This document shows positions 1 to 5,672 of a DNA stretch of 6,451 nucleotides, in pieces (positions within the stretch are counted from its first letter, which is position 1; the number at the start of each line of letters is the position of its first letter). Under the pieces are notes generated by a model. The model was not told the origin of the DNA, made no database searches, and saw only the letters and a program-made list of their open reading frames with translations. The DNA lies in contig CAKUCT010000115.1 of assembly GCA_934643765.1 (NCBI GenBank), positions 1 to 6,451 on the forward strand, read 5' to 3'. The DNA is from an uncultured Oscillospiraceae bacterium. GTDB lineage: Bacteria > Bacillota > Clostridia > Oscillospirales > Oscillospiraceae. A program made the position numbers and the translations under genes.

Positions 1-385
1 CTCCAAGGCCGTCTGCGAGCGGCTGGACAGCTACAAGGGTACGTTCTGTATCGAGTCCTTTGATCCGTTCTGTCTGCTGGATGTCAAAAAGCTCCGCCCG
101 CAGATCTGCCGCGGCCAGCTTTCGATGGACTTTTCCAAGGAGCATGCCGGTCTTGCGTGGTATGAGCGCATCGTCGCCGGAAACATGCTTCTGAACTTCC
201 TGACCCGCCCGGACTTCATTGCCTACAAGTATGAGGACCGCACCTGCCTCGCGCCGCGTCTTTGCCGCAGCCTGTGGGGCATTCAGGAAGTCAGCTGGAC
301 CATCCGCAAACAGCAGGATCTTCTGGACGCGGAACAAGCCGGCAGCATCGGCATCTTTGAGACCTTTGACCCCGGCGCAAAATAA
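1..385 (+). CDS. Glycerophosphodiester phosphodiesterase family protein, C-terminal part (5' partial)
   Basis: The reading frame is open from base 2 to a TAA at 383-385, giving about 127 residues of the end of a protein whose start lies before the window. Visible family features are the segment FCIESFDPFCL followed by RPQICRGQLS, then NFLTRPDFIAYKY, and finally SWTIRKQQDL near the end. This order (beta-strand ESF, RGQLS, RPDFIAY, W-T-[IV]-R) matches the C-terminal half of the GDPD TIM barrel, which hydrolyses glycerophosphodiesters to glycerol-3-phosphate and an alcohol. The N-terminal catalytic His and the Glu-x-Asp metal site would lie outside the window, so activity cannot be judged. Any signal peptide is also out of view, so cytoplasmic or exported location is unknown. 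The gene ends convergently with pgi and is followed by a strong terminator at 468-505. Confidence 0.78.
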   Translation, partial: SKAVCERLDSYKGTFCIESFDPFCLLDVKKLRPQICRGQLSMDFSKEHAGLAWYERIVAGNMLLNFLTRPDFIAYKYEDRTCLAPRLCRSLWGIQEVSWTIRKQQDLLDAEQAGSIGIFETFDPGAK

Positions 386-387
386 AC

Positions 388-426
388 AAAAAAATATCCC
401 CCGGGGAGGCTTGCGCCGCGCCGGGG
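388..426 (-). terminator. Candidate minus-strand terminator hairpin behind pgi
   Basis: CCCCGG (399-404) pairs with CCGGGG (421-426). Inside it GGC (408-410) pairs with GCC (415-417) around a TTGC loop. Read on the minus strand, the stem is followed by GATA and then seven T (complement of the A run 388-394). On the plus strand no T run follows, so it should act only on transcription from pgi. It lies about 175 bases beyond the pgi stop and would be a backup to the nearer hairpin at 537-571. The interrupted stem and the four-base gap before the T run make this uncertain. Confidence 0.4.
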
Positions 427-467
427 AACCGGGTAAAATAGCATCATCGATGATATCTCTTTTTAAG

Positions 468-505
468 TAGCGCGCCTTTGTTACAGCCAAAGGTGCGCTA
501 TTTTT
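468..505 (+). terminator. Rho-independent terminator of the GDPD gene
   Basis: TAGCGCGCCTTTG (468-480) pairs with CAAAGGTGCGCTA (488-500) over 13 positions with one G-T wobble. The loop is seven bases and TTTTTC follows directly. It lies 82 bases after the GDPD stop codon on the same strand. Confidence 0.88.
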
Positions 506-536
506 CTCCCATCGGAAGTTCAGCTGGCAAAGACAC

Positions 537-571
537 AAACCGGCCAGGCGCAAACAGCGCCTGGCCGGTTT
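537..571 (-). terminator. Terminator hairpin of pgi, probably bidirectional
   Basis: AACCGGCCAGGCGC (538-551) and GCGCCTGGCCGGTT (557-570) form a perfect 14-bp stem, extended by A537-T571, around the loop AAACA. It starts 27 bases after the pgi stop. On the minus strand the stem is followed by a T-rich but broken tract (TTTGTGTCTTTG). On the plus strand TTTTCTGCATATTTC follows, so it may also stop readthrough from the GDPD side. Confidence 0.75.
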
Positions 572-598
572 TCTGCATATTTCTTCTCTGTTTCTGAA

Positions 599-1891
599 TC
601 AGTTCGTATAGCCGGGCTTGCCGAGCAGCTTGAACATGTTGGTCTTGTAAGCCTCAACGCCGGGCTGGTTGAAGGGGTTGACGCCGGAGATATAACCGGA
701 CACGCCGCACGAATACTCAAAGAAGTAAATGAGCGCGCCGACCGTCTCTTCGCAGATTTCCGGCAGACGGATTTCCGTCACGGGAACGCCGCCGTCGATG
801 TGCGCAGCCTTGGTCGCCTCCATGGCCTTCTCGTTGATATAGCTCATCTCACGGCCGGCAAGATAGTTCAGGCCGTCGAGATTTTCCGCGTCAGACGGGA
901 CGCAAATGGACGTTCTTGCCTTGTCAAAGAACACGACCGTCTCCTGCAGCATTCTGCGGCCCTGCTGCATATACTGGCCCATCGAGTGCAGATCCGGCGT
1001 CAGGTCGACAGAAGCCGGGAAAATGCCCGTCTGGTCCTTGCCCTCAGACTCGCCGTACAGCTGCTTCCACCACTCGGACATGAAGCGGAACGACGGCTCA
1101 TAGGCTGCCAGAATTTCGATGTGCTTGCCGTCGTCAGACAGCTGCTGGCGGCTCATGGCGTACTGCGCGGCTGCGCTCTTGACACCCTCGGCGAGAATGG
1201 TCTCGCGCTCCATCTGTGCGCCATGCATCAGCTTTTCAATGTCCACGCCGCTGACCGCGATGGGCAGCAGGCCCACAGCCGTCAGAACCGAGTAGCGGCC
1301 GCCGATGTCGTCCGGAACGATGAAGCTCTCATAGCCCTCGTTGGTTGCAAGCGTCTTAAGCGCGCCCTTTGCCTTGTCGGTCGTGGCAAAGATTCTCTCC
1401 TTCGCGCCTTCCTTGCCGTACTTCTTTTCCAGCATCTCCTTGAAAATGCGGAAGGCGATGGCGGGCTCGGTCGTCGTGCCGGACTTGGAGATGACGTTCA
1501 CGGAGAAATCGCGGTCGCCAATCATGGCGATGATCTCCGTCAGCGCATCGGAAGAAATGCCGTTGCCCGCGAAGTAGATGTCCGGCGTGGATTTCTTCAG
1601 CGCGTTGTAGTTCGGGCTGCGCAGCAGCTCCACAACCGCGCGCGCGCCGAGATAGCTGCCGCCGATGCCGATGACAACCAGCGCCTGGGAGTTAGACTGG
1701 ATCTTCTTCGCCGCCGCCTGGATGCGCGCGAACTCTTCCTTGTCGTAGTTTACCGGCAGGTCAATCCAGCCGATGTAGTCGCTGCCGGCGCCGGTGCCGT
1801 TCTGCAGGGCGTCGATGGCGCGCTGCGCCTTTTCGCAGTCGGGCGCCGAGGCCTTGAATGCCTTTGTACCGCTCAAATCAATTCTTACCAT
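599..1891 (-). CDS. pgi: Glucose-6-phosphate isomerase
   Basis: This enzyme interconverts glucose-6-phosphate and fructose-6-phosphate in the cytoplasm. The 430-residue protein is complete and close to the usual 440-450 residues of the short Gram-positive type. Visible motifs in order are the SIS-type phosphate loop VIGIGGSYLGARA (73-85), SKSGTTTE (135-142), GGRYSVLT (197-204, with the conserved Arg199) and GESEGKD (280-286). His302 follows in LTPDLHSMGQ, and the C-terminal signature GVNPFNQPGVEAYK spans 403-416. By analogy with characterised isomerases, Glu281, His302 and Lys416 are the likely catalytic residues. The ATG at 1889-1891 is preceded by GGAGGT (complement of 1901-1906) at nine bases, which supports this start. 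It is the last gene of the minus-strand operon, 28 bases after glcK, and the hairpin at 537-571 follows it. Confidence 0.97.
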   Translation of the reverse strand: MVRIDLSGTKAFKASAPDCEKAQRAIDALQNGTGAGSDYIGWIDLPVNYDKEEFARIQAAAKKIQSNSQALVVIGIGGSYLGARAVVELLRSPNYNALKKSTPDIYFAGNGISSDALTEIIAMIGDRDFSVNVISKSGTTTEPAIAFRIFKEMLEKKYGKEGAKERIFATTDKAKGALKTLATNEGYESFIVPDDIGGRYSVLTAVGLLPIAVSGVDIEKLMHGAQMERETILAEGVKSAAAQYAMSRQQLSDDGKHIEILAAYEPSFRFMSEWWKQLYGESEGKDQTGIFPASVDLTPDLHSMGQYMQQGRRMLQETVVFFDKARTSICVPSDAENLDGLNYLAGREMSYINEKAMEATKAAHIDGGVPVTEIRLPEICEETVGALIYFFEYSCGVSGYISGVNPFNQPGVEAYKTNMFKLLGKPGYTN

Positions 1892-1919
1892 ACTAAAATT
1901 ACCTCCAGTTCAGGATGAT

Positions 1920-2870
1920 CTATGATTGTGCATCACGGTGGAGCATGGCCGCGCCGATCATACCGGCGTCGTTGCCGAGCTCTGCCGGGACAAGCTTCCC
2001 GCGCGTCTTGTAGAAGCACCTCTTTGTGACAAGCTCCTGCAAAGGCTCAAACAAGAACGCTCCCGCGCCGCAGACGCCGCCGCCGATGGCAAGCACCTCC
2101 GGGTCGAGAATATTATAAACCGACGCGCAGGCCGAGCTCAAGCTGTCAAGATAGCCGTCAAAGACCGTCTTTGCCGTCTCGTCGCCCGCCTTCGCGCAGT
2201 CGATAACAAGCTTCGCATCCACATTTTCCGCATTGCCCGCCGCCTTTTCGGCAATCAGGCTCTCCGGGTGCCGGCGCATCGCGCGCCTTCCGTCGCGCGC
2301 CAGCGCGCTTGCCGCGCAGTACGCTTCCATGCAGCCGTCGTTGCCGCACGTGCAGTGCTCGCCGCCGTTTACCAGATACGCATGCCCGAGCTCCACGCCC
2401 TGATTCATGCCGCCGTTGAACATATGGCCGCCGAGGATGATGCCGCCGCCCAGACCCGTGCCGAGCGTCAGCAGCACCGCCGTTCTGCAGCCGCGGAACG
2501 CGCCCATATAGAGCTCGGCCAACGCCGCGCCGTTGGCGTCGTTTGCGATATAAACCGCAGTGCCCGCAAATTTCTCCTGCGCAAGCGCGCGCAGGGGCAC
2601 ATTGTGAAAACCAAGGTTATGCGCATCAATCACATGCTCTCCCGTGGGGTCAATGCTGCCCGGGACGACAATGCCGACGCTCTCCAGCTCTGCGCGCGAG
2701 GCGCCCTGCCTTGCAAGAAGCGTATCCGCAGTCTCGGAAATGACCTCCACCACGCGCGGCGCGCCCTCATGTGGAAACGGCACGCTCAGCTTCTGCAGAA
2801 GCTTCAGATCATCGCTCACAAGGCCAACTTTGATATTGGTTCCGCCGATATCTACGCCGATCTGATACAT
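1920..2870 (-). CDS. glcK: ROK-family glucokinase
   Basis: The likely reaction is ATP-dependent phosphorylation of glucose to glucose-6-phosphate in the cytoplasm. The 316-residue protein has the ROK features in order: nucleotide-binding DIGGTN (7-12), NDAN (110-113) with catalytic Asp111, LGTGLGGGI (136-144), ELGH (160-163) and the zinc motif CxCGxxGCxE (173-182). His163, Cys173, Cys175 and Cys180 are the probable zinc ligands. A second glycine-rich segment, AIGGGVCGAG, lies at 261-270. The start ATG at 2868-2870 is three bases after the stop of the upstream amidohydrolase. Its GGGAG Shine-Dalgarno (complement of 2879-2883, eight-base spacing) lies inside that gene, so translation is probably coupled. 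Glucose is favoured as substrate because pgi follows immediately. Fructose, allose or N-acetylmannosamine kinase activity cannot be excluded from sequence alone. Confidence 0.88.
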   Translation of the reverse strand: MYQIGVDIGGTNIKVGLVSDDLKLLQKLSVPFPHEGAPRVVEVISETADTLLARQGASRAELESVGIVVPGSIDPTGEHVIDAHNLGFHNVPLRALAQEKFAGTAVYIANDANGAALAELYMGAFRGCRTAVLLTLGTGLGGGIILGGHMFNGGMNQGVELGHAYLVNGGEHCTCGNDGCMEAYCAASALARDGRRAMRRHPESLIAEKAAGNAENVDAKLVIDCAKAGDETAKTVFDGYLDSLSSACASVYNILDPEVLAIGGGVCGAGAFLFEPLQELVTKRCFYKTRGKLVPAELGNDAGMIGAAMLHRDAQS

Positions 2871-2873
2871 CCT

Positions 2874-3692
2874 TCAATCTCCCTTCGCCGCGTCGTCCGC
2901 ATCGTCGTGCAGGCCGAGCAGCTTCATAAAGTTACCATAGAGAATCTTCTGCTGTGTGTCCTCGTCAAGCCCCAGCGCCGCAAAGCGCGCCAGCTCTTCT
3001 TTCGGCGACCACATGGGAAAATCTGTCCCGAACAAGAACCGCTCCGGCCCGAACCGGTCAAGCATCCGCAGAACCATGTCTCGCGGAATCATCGGAATGG
3101 TGCTTGAGGTGTCATAAAGAACGCCCTCCGGCTGCGGGTGCTCATACGAGCGCTCCCACGCGCGCCAACCGCCGAAATGCGCGGCAATGACCTGCAGATC
3201 CGGCACCTGCCGCAGAAGATTTGTCAGCCGCTCCGGACTTGAAAAATCGTACCGGTCGTCTCCCATGTGGAACAGCACCGGCAGCCCCAGCTGCGCAGCC
3301 TTGCGGTAGGTTGCGATTGCGCAGGGCTCGTCGATCGGAAGCTTCTGAAAATCCGGATGGATTTTCAGCCCCCGGATGCCGAGCGCCTTGGCCCGCTCCA
3401 GTTCCTCCTCCGCGCCGTCCATGCCCGGGAAAATGGAGCCGAAGGCAACCGCGCCCGGAACCGATTTTGCCGCCTGCGACAAAAAATCGTTGATGCTGCG
3501 CACCTGGTGCGGCGTCGTCGCGGAATTGCTCATCACGAACCGGCTGATGCCCGCCGCGCGCTCATGCGCGACCAGATTTTCCACACTCGCCGTCCTGTGA
3601 ATCTCACATCCATAAAACGCGCCGATCGAGCCCGCCGCCTTGTCTGCCAGCCGGTCCGGGAACACGTGCGCGTGAATATCTGCAACGTTCAT
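2874..3692 (-). CDS. Amidohydrolase family 2 (TIM-barrel metal-dependent hydrolase)
   Basis: The 272-residue protein has the layout of the amidohydrolase-2 branch, which includes ACMSD-like decarboxylases and related hydrolases. HxH is at His7 and His9 in DIHAHVFPD, followed by the strand GLKIHP (108-113) with His112. Then come His142 (LFHMGDD), His172 (AAHFGG) and Asp224 in FGTDFP. These residues would hold one or two divalent metals; the substrate is not predictable. There is no signal peptide, so it should be cytoplasmic. The C-terminus is short, acidic and Ala/Asp-rich. The ATG at 3690-3692 has AAGGA (complement of 3700-3704) seven bases upstream. It is the first gene of an apparent operon with glcK and pgi. 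That suggests, but does not show, a sugar-linked or housekeeping substrate. Confidence 0.85.
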   Translation of the reverse strand: MNVADIHAHVFPDRLADKAAGSIGAFYGCEIHRTASVENLVAHERAAGISRFVMSNSATTPHQVRSINDFLSQAAKSVPGAVAFGSIFPGMDGAEEELERAKALGIRGLKIHPDFQKLPIDEPCAIATYRKAAQLGLPVLFHMGDDRYDFSSPERLTNLLRQVPDLQVIAAHFGGWRAWERSYEHPQPEGVLYDTSSTIPMIPRDMVLRMLDRFGPERFLFGTDFPMWSPKEELARFAALGLDEDTQQKILYGNFMKLLGLHDDADDAAKGD

Positions 3693-3766
3693 GTTTGCTT
3701 CCTTTGTCTCTCCGGCGTACCTGTACGGTCCGTTTTCCGCACAAACCGCCCCAATTTCGGTATGGT

Positions 3767-3795
3767 ATTATACCACAATATTACACGTGATACAA
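3767..3795 (-). promoter_or_regulatory. Promoter of the amidohydrolase-glcK-pgi operon
   Basis: On the minus strand the -35 box TTGTAT (complement of 3790-3795) is separated by exactly 17 bases from a perfect TATAAT (complement of 3767-3772). The -10 box is preceded by TGG, so it also fits the extended TGnTATAAT form. Transcription should start near 3760, leaving a leader of about 68 bases. The perfect dyad TGGTAT-T-ATACCA (3763-3775) overlaps the -10 box and could bind a regulator. A second possible extended -10 (TGCTATACT, complement of 3795-3803) lies just upstream. The short dyad CGTAC-CT-GTACG (3716-3727) lies in the leader. Confidence 0.8.
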
Positions 3796-3861
3796 GTATA
3801 GCACTCCCCGAAAACAGCACATATCTTTCCTGAAAATTTAGAGATTCCGCCCGGGCAGCCC

Positions 3862-3895
3862 AAAATCCCCGGCGCGGAAACCTTCCGCGCCGGGG
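3862..3895 (-). terminator. Rho-independent terminator of guaD
   Basis: CCCCGGCGCGGAA (3867-3879) and TTCCGCGCCGGGG (3883-3895) form a perfect 13-bp stem with a three-base loop. On the minus strand ATTTTG follows. It begins 11 bases after the guaD stop codon and separates guaD from the downstream operon promoter at 3767-3795. Confidence 0.85.
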
Positions 3896-3906
3896 ACTCT
3901 TTCCTA

Positions 3907-5190
3907 TTAAGTATTATAAATCTGTTTTCCGGAGACAAACTTTGCCGTCACGTTCCGCTCGTCCGCCAGATACACCATGCGCTCCAGCCGCGCGCGGGCC
4001 GAGAGCGCCTGCGGATGCTCCAGAGACGTATCGTCGAGAACGACGGCGTCCAGCGCGTACCCGTCAAGGAACGATCCGACCTTTCCGAAAAACTGGCCGC
4101 CACCCATCGTGGCAAGATAAAACGCCCGCTCAAAGCTCATCGGCTTCACGCTCTGATCCAGCAGCCGCCAGCGCAGCTTGGACGCCTGGATGGCGTGCAT
4201 CATCGCTCGGAGCATGCTCTCGTGGCTGCCGCCGGCGACATCGGTGGCCAGACCCACATGCAGTCCCCGGTCAATAAACTGATTGATCGGCGCGACGCCC
4301 GAGGCCAGATTGATATTCGACTCCGGCGAGTGCGCGATATAGACCCCGCGCTTTAGCATCAGCTCCTGCTCCGCGTCATTTGAGTGCACGCAGTGCGCCA
4401 TGATGCAGGGATAGCCGCCGCCGAACATGCCGAACTGGTCATACGCGTCGCCGTAGAATTTTGAGCGCGGACACAGCTCCTTCACCCAGTCAATCTCGCC
4501 CAGGTTCTCAGACAGATGGCTCTGCACCGGAAGATCATACTTCGTGCGCAGCCGGGACAGTGCATACATCAGATCGTCCGTGCACGACGGGATGAACCGC
4601 GGCGTCAGAATCGGCTTCGTTCTTGAAAACCGCTCGCGCGACTCGATCACCCAGCGTTCTGTATCGCGGATAGCCTGGTTGGTTGAAATTTCGCGAAGAT
4701 ACCCCGGACAGTTGCGGTTCATGTTGACCTTGCCGACATAGGTATCCAGCCCCGCGTCTTCTAACTTCTGCATCAGAAGCAGCGTCGCCGGCGGATGCAG
4801 CGTCGCAAAGATGCACGCGCGCGTGGTCGTGCTGCGCTGCAGATGCGACACAAAGCTTCCGTAGGCGGCCTCGGCATACGTCAGGTCCTCGTATTTGGAC
4901 TCCTCCGGGAACGTATAGGTGTTGAGCCACTCCAGAAGCTCCAGATCCATCCCGAGCCCGCGGAAGGAAAACTGCGGCGCGTGGACATGCAGATCCGTCA
5001 TGCCTGGAATGATGAGCTTGTCGGTGTAATCCTTGACCGGATAGTCCCGGAAGCGCTCCGGAAGACTCCGGAACACGCCGGCCGCCTTTCCGTCCCGGCA
5101 CAAGAGCCAGCCGTTTTCAACAATTTCAATGGTATCCGGGCTGCTGCTGTAGAGCAGCGTCCCGTGCAGAAAGAACTGTTCGTTCATCAT
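3907..5190 (-). CDS. guaD: Guanine deaminase
   Basis: This enzyme hydrolyses guanine to xanthine and ammonia in the cytoplasm, a step of purine salvage or degradation. The 427-residue protein has the amidohydrolase layout with guanine-deaminase-specific segments. In order these are PGMTDLHVHAPQF (62-74; zinc ligands His68 and His70, Gln73 in the substrate pocket), NTYTFPEE (90-97), TPRFIPSCT (196-204) and QSHLSEN (223-229; His225, catalytic Glu228). MAHCVH (264-269; His266), HSPESNINL (287-295) and ATDVAGGSHESML (315-327; catalytic Asp317) follow. Length matches bacterial GuaD (about 420-450). Two adjacent ATG codons, at 5188-5190 and 5185-5187, could start it; the ribosome binding site spacing favours the second. 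It has its own promoter and terminator, so it appears to be a single-gene unit. It is divergent from a BMP nucleoside-binding lipoprotein, which fits a purine-scavenging role. Confidence 0.94.
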   Translation of the reverse strand: MMNEQFFLHGTLLYSSSPDTIEIVENGWLLCRDGKAAGVFRSLPERFRDYPVKDYTDKLIIPGMTDLHVHAPQFSFRGLGMDLELLEWLNTYTFPEESKYEDLTYAEAAYGSFVSHLQRSTTTRACIFATLHPPATLLLMQKLEDAGLDTYVGKVNMNRNCPGYLREISTNQAIRDTERWVIESRERFSRTKPILTPRFIPSCTDDLMYALSRLRTKYDLPVQSHLSENLGEIDWVKELCPRSKFYGDAYDQFGMFGGGYPCIMAHCVHSNDAEQELMLKRGVYIAHSPESNINLASGVAPINQFIDRGLHVGLATDVAGGSHESMLRAMMHAIQASKLRWRLLDQSVKPMSFERAFYLATMGGGQFFGKVGSFLDGYALDAVVLDDTSLEHPQALSARARLERMVYLADERNVTAKFVSGKQIYNT

Positions 5191-5195
5191 AATAA

Positions 5196-5201
5196 CCCTC
5201 T
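5196..5201 (-). promoter_or_regulatory. guaD ribosome binding site (decides between two start codons)
   Basis: The minus strand reads AGAGGG here. Five bases separate it from the outer ATG (5188-5190) and eight from the inner ATG (5185-5187). The eight-base spacing is closer to the usual optimum, so the protein may begin at the second Met and be 426 residues long. Confidence 0.65.
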
Positions 5202-5207
5202 GTTCAT

Positions 5208-5234
5208 GCGCCGCCGCCCGGCGGCCTGCGGCGC
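5208..5234 (-). promoter_or_regulatory. GC-rich hairpin in the guaD leader
   Basis: GCGCCGC (5208-5214) can pair with GCGGCGC (5228-5234). Alternatively GCCGCC (5210-5215) pairs with GGCGGC (5220-5225) around a four-base loop. Either structure ends 6-8 bases upstream of the guaD ribosome binding site and contrasts with the AT-rich surroundings. It could influence ribosome access. It has no downstream T run, so it is not a terminator. Confidence 0.5.
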
Positions 5235-5264
5235 GGAATAAAAGTTTTGCGGACTTCTTCGTAT

Positions 5265-5293
5265 ATCATAGCATGTTTTCCCCCGCTTTTCCA
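5265..5293 (-). promoter_or_regulatory. Probable guaD promoter (extended -10)
   Basis: The minus strand carries TGC-TATGAT (complement of 5265-5273), an extended -10 box. A weak -35 TGGAAA (complement of 5288-5293) lies 17 bases upstream. The start point would be near 5258, giving a leader of about 68 bases that contains the GC-rich hairpin. Confidence 0.6.
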
Positions 5294-5362
5294 CGACATC
5301 TGTCCAACAAACTTCACAAATTCCCGCCCGAACCATGCAGCAAATACACGAAGGGCCGAAAA

Positions 5363-5381
5363 AACTAAATATTTTTTAGGC
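5363..5381. repeat. AT-rich palindromic repeat, copy 1
   Basis: AACTAAATATTTTTTAGGC contains the dyad CTAAA/TTTAG and follows a run of A after CCG. It is the copy furthest from the plus-strand promoter, about 210-230 bases upstream of the predicted start point. Confidence 0.5.
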
Positions 5382-5480
5382 ATCTTGTTGAAAGCGCACA
5401 GAATTGTCAAAATCGCGTGGCAGCATATTGAACAACTTTCACCTGCCGTTTCTGTGCAAAGCATCCATTTGCCGCGAAAA

Positions 5481-5497
5481 CCTAAAAATTTGTTAGG
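5481..5497. repeat. AT-rich palindromic repeat, copy 2
   Basis: CCTAAAAATTTGTTAGG has perfect five-base arms (CCTAA/TTAGG) around seven bases, and is preceded by GCGAAAA. This is the most symmetrical copy. Its centre is 117 bases from that of copy 1. Confidence 0.5.
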
Positions 5498-5530
5498 TCA
5501 ACATGGTCGAAAACACGCAAAAGCGTACAA

Positions 5531-5550
5531 AAACCAAATATTTTTTTGAA
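5531..5550. repeat. AT-rich repeat, degenerate copy 3 beside the promoter
   Basis: AAACCAAATATTTTTTTGAA aligns with copy 1 but has lost the right TTAGG arm. It ends six bases before the -35 box of the plus-strand promoter, at about -42 to -61. It could therefore equally be an UP element contacted by the RNA polymerase alpha subunit. Confidence 0.4.
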
Positions 5551-5556
5551 AGGGGA

Positions 5557-5585
5557 TTGCATTTCTTGCATAAATCATGTAAAAT
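5557..5585 (+). promoter_or_regulatory. Promoter of the BMP lipoprotein gene
   Basis: TTGCAT (5557-5562) is the -35 box and TAAAAT (5580-5585) the -10 box, with exactly 17 bases between. An A/T-rich tract lies just upstream. Transcription should start near 5592, leaving a leader of about 80 bases. TTGCAT is repeated at 5566-5571 inside the spacer. Confidence 0.75.
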
Positions 5586-5597
5586 AAAGGCACTTGA

Positions 5598-5632
5598 TTC
5601 GCATGCAAAATCATTTAGTTGTTTTGCACGAA
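5598..5632 (+). promoter_or_regulatory. Stem-loop at the 5' end of the lipoprotein mRNA
   Basis: TTCG (5598-5601) and TGCAAAA (5604-5610), with CA bulged between them, pair with TTTTGCA-CGAA (5622-5632), giving 11 base pairs around an 11-base loop. The stem begins about six bases from the predicted transcript start. Possible roles are protection of the mRNA 5' end, or, as DNA, a repressor operator just downstream of the promoter. No T run follows, so it is not an attenuator by itself. Confidence 0.55.
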
Positions 5633-5672
5633 CTCATGCAGACACACAAAAATTTTAGGAGGAATTGCTAAA

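Larger units (their letters stand above)
5294..5556. other. AT-rich divergent intergenic region between guaD and the BMP lipoprotein gene
   Basis: No convincing gene is present. The short open frames here lack ribosome binding sites and recognisable protein features. The region holds three related AT-rich palindromes, listed separately, and is much richer in A and T than the flanking genes, as expected for a regulatory region. I looked for a purine-riboswitch core and did not find one. A weak alternative plus-strand promoter, TTGTCA and TATTGA 17 bases apart around 5405-5433, is possible but unconvincing. Confidence 0.6.

Noticed and set aside
443..454. Palindrome ATCATCGATGAT followed by a T-rich stretch, as a possible second terminator
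   Set aside because: The 12-base palindrome leaves no loop unless its central pairs open, so the remaining stem would be too weak. The strong terminator at 468-505 explains the region.
800..3107. Two long plus-strand open frames (800-1918 and 1926-3107) opposite pgi and glcK
   Set aside because: They lie antisense to clearly identified genes. They are rich in Arg, Ala and His without any recognisable domain, as expected from reading GC-rich codons backwards, and they have no convincing ribosome binding sites.
5204..5464. Minus-strand open frame of 86 codons upstream of guaD
   Set aside because: No ribosome binding site precedes its ATG. Its translation resembles no known family, and it runs through the guaD promoter and leader.
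5247..5549. Plus-strand open frame of 100 codons in the intergenic region
   Set aside because: It covers the palindromic repeats, lacks a good ribosome binding site and has no recognisable protein features.
5592..5672. Possible purine or deoxyguanosine riboswitch in the lipoprotein leader
   Set aside because: The leader is only about 80 bases, lacks the conserved three-way-junction core sequences, and shows just one bulged stem-loop. A covariance-model search would be decisive.
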